A stretch of DNA of 18,274 bases from NCBI GenBank assembly GCA_902766655.1, contig CACXEL010000180.1:1-18274 (forward strand). The letters run 5' to 3'. Under the pieces are notes generated by a model that was not told where the DNA came from, made no database searches, and saw only the letters and a program-made list of their open reading frames with translations. This stretch comes from an uncultured Lachnospiraceae bacterium (lineage in GTDB: Bacteria; Bacillota; Clostridia; Lachnospirales; Lachnospiraceae). Shown one piece after another: positions 14,801 to 18,274 of this stretch (the stretch's first letter is position 1; the number at the start of each line of letters is the position of its first letter). Both the position numbers and the translations under genes were made by a program.

Positions 14801-16198
14801 CACCTTCTGAAGGCTGATCTCCGCCAGGTCGTCCTTGACGGGGCTGTGCCCCGTGGCCACGCAGGAGAAAATGACGACACTCCCCCTGACCTCCCCTTCG
14901 TCCGGCCCCTCGACCAGGTGGACCATATCGTCCACCAGGTAGCCCTCGCAGCCGTAGATCACCTTGAAGTCGGGATCCTTCTCGCTCGAAGTATGATGGG
15001 CCTCCGGGAAGGCCTGGACCACGCCGTGGTCGGTGATGGCCAGGGCTTTCATTCCCCAGCCCTTTGCCTGCTTTATGATGGAGGAGGCCGAGGAGACGGC
15101 ATCCATGTCGGACATCTTGGTATGGCAGTGGAGCTCAACACGCTTTTCCGGCGCATTGTCCACCCGCTTGTTCCGGAAGGCCCCGATCCGCTTGACCTCG
15201 AAGACATTCCGGACCATGACCTCCTTCTCGAAGGTGTCGAAGCTCATCATGCCCTTGACCATGAAGCAGGCCCCCTTGGTGAAGGTCTCCCGGAACCGGG
15301 GCGCCTCCTCCTGGGAATCGATCCACAGCTTCATGCGGATGCTGTCCGTATAGTCGGTCATGGACACGTTGAAAATGATCTTCCCGTTCTTCAGCTCCCG
15401 CTCTTCGGTCCCGAAGACCTCCCCGCGGAAGGTGACGACGTGGGGATCCTCGCCGAGTTCCACGATCGGCTGGGGCGGATCCCTGAACTCGCCCTTGCCG
15501 TAGACCACGTCCTTGTCATTGGAAATGAAGGCCTTCTGCTGCCGGAACTTCTTATCCGCCGCGTTGGGCAGCTTCTGGGGCTGGGCAGCGGTCTCCTCCT
15601 GCTTCTCTGCCCGGGCAACGGTCCGGCGGACCACCTCCCGGACGCGGGTGCCGATCCGCTCCTCGTCGGCGGCAAAAAAGCTGCCGGCCTTTTTCTCGGC
15701 GATTGTCACCTGAATGTCCAGGTCCCTGAACCCGGCGCGCTCGCAGAACACCTTCTCCAGATAATCGTAAATATGTTCCCGCATCTCGGAGGCCAGGAAG
15801 TTGTCGGCGATCTCCACCGTCACGGTCCTCTCGTCCGGGAAGTCCACGACGGCCTTCTTGAAGACCTGGTGGCAGAGCGGCATGACCTGCCCCAGCTCGA
15901 GCAGCATGCTGCTCCTGTAGTGGTGGTAAAAGTTCCTGGGCGTGTACTGGCGTGAAAGCCGGAACCGCTCCACGATCTTGACTTCCGTGTCCATCTTCCG
16001 GAAGGTCTGCCCGGCGATGGCCTCCTCCAGGTAGTAGATGACCTTCTTCTTGACCCAGCTGTCCGAGGAAATGTAGACTCTGAGCCGGGTCCTCGACTGG
16101 TTCATCGTGATCCGTTCCACGTACATCATGTCCGTGAGGTCCCGGACCTCCTCGCTGATCTCCAGCTTCGGAAAAGCTTCCGTAAACTTTTTAGTCAT
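11867..16198 (-). CDS. polC: DNA polymerase III alpha subunit, PolC type, with degenerate exonuclease
   Basis: 1443 aa, replicative C-family polymerase of Gram-positive bacteria. In order: N-terminal domains (1-210), OB fold (about 250-335), PHP domain (HCHTKMSD 357-364, TDHG 389-392), an inserted DnaQ-like exonuclease (about 437-607), rest of PHP, polymerase core with VGSRGSVGSS (904-913), Cys4 zinc module (CGEC 933-936, CPVC 962-965), catalytic PDIDLNFSGD (990-999), TTHFDYHSID (1079-1088), the C-terminal SIAGLG helix-hairpin-helix region and a final QISLFDLV, a plausible clamp-binding tail. Two oddities: the exonuclease has S445 and V447 in place of the Asp and Glu of DxETTG, and its third motif is KRAGER instead of HRAxxD; and TTGQHP (1064-1069) runs directly into ANDMTTD, lacking about 22 residues (GGIxVxP...) normal at this place. 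Start 16198 has GGAGG 4 nt upstream. Downstream of ispG, behind a terminator hairpin. Confidence 0.96.
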   Translation of the reverse strand: MTKKFTEAFPKLEISEEVRDLTDMMYVERITMNQSRTRLRVYISSDSWVKKKVIYYLEEAIAGQTFRKMDTEVKIVERFRLSRQYTPRNFYHHYRSSMLLELGQVMPLCHQVFKKAVVDFPDERTVTVEIADNFLASEMREHIYDYLEKVFCERAGFRDLDIQVTIAEKKAGSFFAADEERIGTRVREVVRRTVARAEKQEETAAQPQKLPNAADKKFRQQKAFISNDKDVVYGKGEFRDPPQPIVELGEDPHVVTFRGEVFGTEERELKNGKIIFNVSMTDYTDSIRMKLWIDSQEEAPRFRETFTKGACFMVKGMMSFDTFEKEVMVRNVFEVKRIGAFRNKRVDNAPEKRVELHCHTKMSDMDAVSSASSIIKQAKGWGMKALAITDHGVVQAFPEAHHTSSEKDPDFKVIYGCEGYLVDDMVHLVEGPDEGEVRGSVVIFSCVATGHSPVKDDLAEISLQKVVKGNITDSYTTLINHQKPLPYSFQRETGITDNATASAPLLEEVMDKVLDFIDGLPLVGFDAGLDAAFLEAACEKAGLDFEGDRRTLLDIPSCVRFLMPHISRSSFDKLAKSLKVPCLDPKRAGERALTMVEIHKLLLDEMKRQGITTYAELNSRGMVSEERIRNLPYYHIILLAKNEQGRRNLYTLVSESHLKYFKKRPRIPRSLLIEHREGLILGSACSAGELFIALMDDKPAAQIARIVNFYDYLEVQPVGNNEYMVREQVKGIRTDDDIRAINKRIVKLADDFGKPCVATCDVHFLNPEDAIYRSIIQSGHGYKDEEQPPLYLHTTEEMLEEFSYLGADKAFEVVVKNTNLVAGWIEQISPIHPDKCPPVIENSDVELREMCYDTARKIYGDPVPHQVMDRLNKELNSIIGNGYAVMYIIAQRLVQKSREDGYLVGSRGSVGSSLAATMSNITEVNPLPPHYLCGECHYVDFDSEEVKAYGGRCGVDMPDRACPVCGAPLKKMGFDIPFETFLGFKGDKEPDIDLNFSGDEQGVAQAYTEVIFGKGQTFKAGTIGTVAEKTAYGLARHYFEDKGVSKKDCELTRLAEGCVGVRRTTGQHPANDMTTDIITTHFDYHSIDRNLLKLDILGHDDPTIIRMLEDLTGTNPLEVPLDDPGVLSLFTGTEALGVTPDKMGVDLGVLGVPEFGTNFVMGMLRDTKPASFSELIRISGLSHGTDVWLGNAQYFIQNGDCTLSTAICTRDDIMLNLIAWGVEPEHSFKIMEAVRKGKGLKPDQEAEMREHGVPDWYIESCKRSKYMFPKAHAAAYVMNAFRIAYYKINYPLAYYAAMFSIRVTTFDYEIMAQGWEYMEEICAEVTKKEEKSPKEEEMLKDMMIVREMYARGFEFHRLDLYRAKATAFSILDGKLMPSINSIAGLGESVAAQIEEAAKAGPFLSKDDLKSRAKVSQTLVDLMDRLGILGDIPETNQISLFDLV

Positions 16199-16220
16199 TC
16201 ATCCTCCGTCTTCCGGTAAT

Positions 16221-16244
16221 AAAAACCTGCCATAGGCAGGTTTT
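16221..16244 (-). terminator. Terminator/attenuator hairpin between ispG and polC
   Basis: Perfect 10-bp arms AAAACCTGCC (16222-16231 on the plus strand) and GGCAGGTTTT (16235-16244), 3-nt loop; on the minus strand the stem runs into TTTTTATT. It ends only about 23 nt before the polC start codon, so no room is left for a separate promoter between them; polC must depend on read-through or on a promoter upstream of the hairpin. Confidence 0.85.
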
Positions 16245-16274
16245 GATAGTAAGCATGTTTCTGTATCGCAGGCT

Positions 16275-17333
16275 TCATTCACCTGTCCAGTTGAGGAGCT
16301 CGTCCTCCAGGGCGGCCAGGAGTTCATTCTCCGGGACCTTGCGGATGACCTTGCCATGGCGGATCAGCAGTCCTTCGTGCTGGCCTCCGCAGATACCGAT
16401 ATCGGCCTCGGCGGCTTCGCCGGGTCCGTTGACCACGCAGCCCATGACGGCCACCTTGAGATCCAGGGGGATTCCCTGGACCATCTGCTCGACCTGGTTG
16501 GCCAGGTCCACGAGGTCGATGTTGGTCCTGCCGCAGGTGGGGCAGGAGACGACTTCAATCGTGCCGCGGCGCAGCCCCAGAGTCTTTAAGATCATCCGGG
16601 CGGATTTGACCTCCTCGAGGGGATCCCCCGTCAGAGAGACCCGGATCGTATCGCCGATGCCCTCGTAAAGGATGATGCCGAGCCCGACGGCCGACTTGAT
16701 ATTGCCGGAGTATACCGTTCCCGCCTCTGTGATGCCGACGTGAAGGGGATAATCCGTCTGCTGGGCGATCAGCTCATGCGCCCGCACGCACATGAGGACG
16801 TCGGATGATTTGATGCTGATGACCAGCTGGTCGTAGCCCAGGTCCTCGATGATGCGGACCTTGTCCAGAGCGCTCTCGACCAGGCCTTCGGCGGTGACAC
16901 GGCCGTATTTCTGGACGATCTCCTTCTCCAGGGAGCCTGAATTGACGCCCACCCGGATAGGGATCTGTCTGGCCTTGGCCAGGTCCACCACAGCCCGGAT
17001 CCGGTCGATGCTGCCGATATTGCCGGGATTGATGCGGATGGCATCTGCGCCGTTCTCAATGGCAGCCAGGGCCAGGCGGTAGTCGAAATGAATGTCGGCC
17101 ACCAGCGGAATGTGGATCTGCTTCCGGATCTCCCGGAAGGCCTCGGCGGCCGCCATATTGGGCACGGCGGAGCGGATGATCTCGCAGCCTGCCTGCTCCA
17201 GGTCCAGGATCTGGGCAACCGTCGCCGGAACGTTTTCTGTCTTCGTGTTGGTCATCGACTGGATCGCGATGGGATGGCCGCCGCCAATGATGCGGCTGCC
17301 GACGCGGATCTCTCTTGTATGCTCTCGGTACAT
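16275..17333 (-). CDS. ispG: 4-hydroxy-3-methylbut-2-enyl diphosphate synthase IspG
   Basis: 352 aa, the [4Fe-4S] enzyme (also GcpE) of the MEP isoprenoid pathway; it reductively opens MEcPP to HMBPP using flavodoxin or ferredoxin. The N-terminal TIM barrel shows GGGHPIAIQSMTNT, VADIHFDYRLAL, RINPGNIG and RVGVNSGSLEK; the C-terminal cluster domain has SCPTCGRTNIDL (Cys264, Cys267) and MGCVVNGPGEA (Cys299, with Glu306 as the expected fourth ligand). Length matches the short bacterial form. Start at 17333 has GAGGAG 8 nt upstream. In many Clostridia it follows dxr and rseP; here a divergent hydrolase gene lies upstream instead, so it is the first gene of its unit, with polC behind it after a terminator. 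Confidence 0.97.
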   Translation of the reverse strand: MYREHTREIRVGSRIIGGGHPIAIQSMTNTKTENVPATVAQILDLEQAGCEIIRSAVPNMAAAEAFREIRKQIHIPLVADIHFDYRLALAAIENGADAIRINPGNIGSIDRIRAVVDLAKARQIPIRVGVNSGSLEKEIVQKYGRVTAEGLVESALDKVRIIEDLGYDQLVISIKSSDVLMCVRAHELIAQQTDYPLHVGITEAGTVYSGNIKSAVGLGIILYEGIGDTIRVSLTGDPLEEVKSARMILKTLGLRRGTIEVVSCPTCGRTNIDLVDLANQVEQMVQGIPLDLKVAVMGCVVNGPGEAAEADIGICGGQHEGLLIRHGKVIRKVPENELLAALEDELLNWTGE

Positions 17334-17358
17334 ACCGTACTCTCCTCACATGTCATTT

Positions 17359-17411
17359 CGGGCAGTCTGTGCCCGTCCTATTATCTTAATCCATTTTCCC
17401 GCCGCGCACAA
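17359..17411 (-). promoter_or_regulatory. Tentative ispG promoter and leader hairpin
   Basis: On the minus strand TTGTGC (17406-17411) and TAAGAT (17383-17388) are 17 bp apart; the -35 match is weak. The expected transcript would begin with a small hairpin, CGGGCA/TGCCCG (arms 17359-17364 and 17370-17375). This is the best candidate in the 214-bp divergent gap. Confidence 0.35.
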
Positions 17412-17501
17412 TGGCGCAGAGTATAAAATCTTTCTAACTCCGGCGGCTTCATTTCAGCAGGTCTGTTTATGGCAATTCCGGTCCGGAAGTAGTAAACTGA
17501 T

Positions 17502-17515
17502 AATAGCCTGCTATT
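17502..17515. promoter_or_regulatory. Possible operator palindrome in the ispG/hydrolase gap
   Basis: AATAGC CT GCTATT, perfect 6-bp half sites, lies 33 bp before the hydrolase start in an AT-rich stretch of an otherwise GC-rich region, next to GATAAT (17499-17504) that could be part of a promoter. A repressor site is a guess from position and symmetry only. Confidence 0.25.
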
Positions 17516-17547
17516 TTGGCAATTAACAGTATAAAAAGGGGAAAGCC

Positions 17548-18274
17548 ATGAAAAATGAATTCAATTACCCGTCCAGTGACGGCCATACATCCATACACGC
17601 CATAGAGTGGAAACCGGACGGCGAGATCCGGGGCATCCTGCAGATTGCCCACGGCATGGTCGAGTTCATCGACCGCTACGACCGCTTCGCCCGCTTCATG
17701 GCGGGCCAGGGCTTCGTCGTGGTGGGAAATGACCACCTGGGCCACGGCTCCTCCGTGGTCAGCGAGGAGGACCTTGGCTTCTTTGCGGAGAGAGACGGCA
17801 ACAAGCACGTCATCTCCGACCTCCACAAGCTCATGCTGCTCACGAAGAGGAAGTACCCCAACCTGCCCTATTTCTTCCTGGGGCACAGCATGGGCGCCTT
17901 CCTGGCCAGGCAGTATGCCTGCTATTTCGGCCACAGCCTGGCCGGCGTCATCGTGATGGGCACCGGCTACACGCCCGAGTCCCTCATCCTCACCGGAAAG
18001 TCCATCTGCCGCAGCATCGCCTCCGTCAGGGGCTGGCGCTACCGCAGCGAATTCCTCCGGAAACTGGTCTTCGGAAACAACAACAAGCCTTTTGAACCGG
18101 CCAGGACCCGCAACGACTGGCTGACAAAGGACGAAGCCATCGTCGACGCCTACAACGCCAACCCGCTGAACAACTACAACTTCACTGTGAACGGCTACTT
18201 CCATATGTTCCGGAGCATCGAGATGTGCCAGAAGAGCGCCAACCTGGCCCGAATCCCCAAGGATCTGCCGATCC
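17548..18274 (+). CDS. Alpha/beta hydrolase, serine-lipase/monoacylglycerol-lipase type (3' end outside window)
   Basis: ATG at 17548 is preceded by AAGGGGAAAGCC; 242 codons are present and the frame is open at the window end, so about 50-80 residues are missing if it has the usual ~310 aa. The N-terminal cap-less core has the oxyanion-hole HGM (35-37), DHLGHGSS (62-69) and the nucleophile elbow GHSMG with Ser114, as in the Hydrolase_4/serine aminopeptidase S33 group. The visible part stops at RIPKDLPI, just before the strand that normally carries the catalytic Asp; the catalytic His would also be outside. No signal peptide, so cytoplasmic. Substrate cannot be told; esters of lipids or lysophospholipids are the usual ones for the group. 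Divergent from ispG, apparently unrelated. Confidence 0.9.
   Translation, partial: MKNEFNYPSSDGHTSIHAIEWKPDGEIRGILQIAHGMVEFIDRYDRFARFMAGQGFVVVGNDHLGHGSSVVSEEDLGFFAERDGNKHVISDLHKLMLLTKRKYPNLPYFFLGHSMGAFLARQYACYFGHSLAGVIVMGTGYTPESLILTGKSICRSIASVRGWRYRSEFLRKLVFGNNNKPFEPARTRNDWLTKDEAIVDAYNANPLNNYNFTVNGYFHMFRSIEMCQKSANLARIPKDLPI

Noticed and set aside
14378..14890. Paired frameshift explaining the odd exonuclease motifs of PolC
   Set aside because: Recognisable family residues continue in one frame before, between and after the altered motifs, so substitution is the better explanation.
12944..15955. 1003-codon open frame on the plus strand opposite polC
   Set aside because: A by-product of high-GC codon use: the minus frame encodes unmistakable PolC, while the plus frame gives a low-complexity protein (many V, L, G, D, H) with no recognisable domain or ribosome binding site.
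17530..17535. TATAAA as -10 box of the hydrolase gene
   Set aside because: It would put the transcript start about 6 nt before the ATG, after the ribosome binding site, and no -35 box lies 16-18 bp upstream.
1..18274. Mobile elements, CRISPR arrays, tRNA or rRNA genes
   Set aside because: No transposase, integrase, regular repeat-spacer pattern, cloverleaf or rRNA-like stretch was noticed on either strand.

Overview
The window is about 18.3 kb of high-GC (roughly 60%) bacterial chromosome with dense genes, short gaps, AGGAGG-type ribosome binding sites and PolC-type replicase, so a Firmicute. The best match from protein character is a high-GC member of the Lachnospiraceae/Clostridia: the long-form PurB and the PurA variant are of that type, and the DUF5717/DUF5716/TPR trio is one I know from that family. 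No rRNA, tRNA, CRISPR array, IS element or phage gene was seen; this is core chromosome, not an island.

Layout, left to right: (1) the 3' part of a YfhO-family membrane protein gene (+), cut by the window start; (2) a ~110-bp zone of three hairpins that separates it from the convergent purB-purA purine pair (-), which has its own sigma-A-like promoter and a structured leader; (3) a monocistronic AIM24/TIGR00266-family gene (+) with an extended -10 promoter and a good terminator; (4) a three-gene operon (-) with overlapping or near-touching genes: a 1184-aa DUF5717-type protein, a 424-aa DUF5716-type protein and a 258-aa TPR-like protein; (5) polC (-); (6) ispG (-), with a terminator hairpin between it and polC; (7) the start of an alpha/beta hydrolase gene (+), cut by the window end.

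Two regions stand out. First, PolC has a proofreading exonuclease domain that is full length and still alignable but has lost four of the five catalytic residues, and its polymerase core lacks about 22 residues directly after TTGQHP, a segment conserved in C-family polymerases. Second, the DUF5717-DUF5716-TPR operon looks like an uncharacterised chaperone-like or scaffold system: the middle protein can be read as a degenerate Hsp70 (actin-like nucleotide-binding half plus a substrate-binding-like beta sandwich, without the canonical phosphate loops), made together with a large beta/alpha-solenoid protein and a TPR protein. The operon's promoter is built into the polC terminator hairpin. The purine genes act together in AMP synthesis; the other transcription units do not obviously share a pathway.
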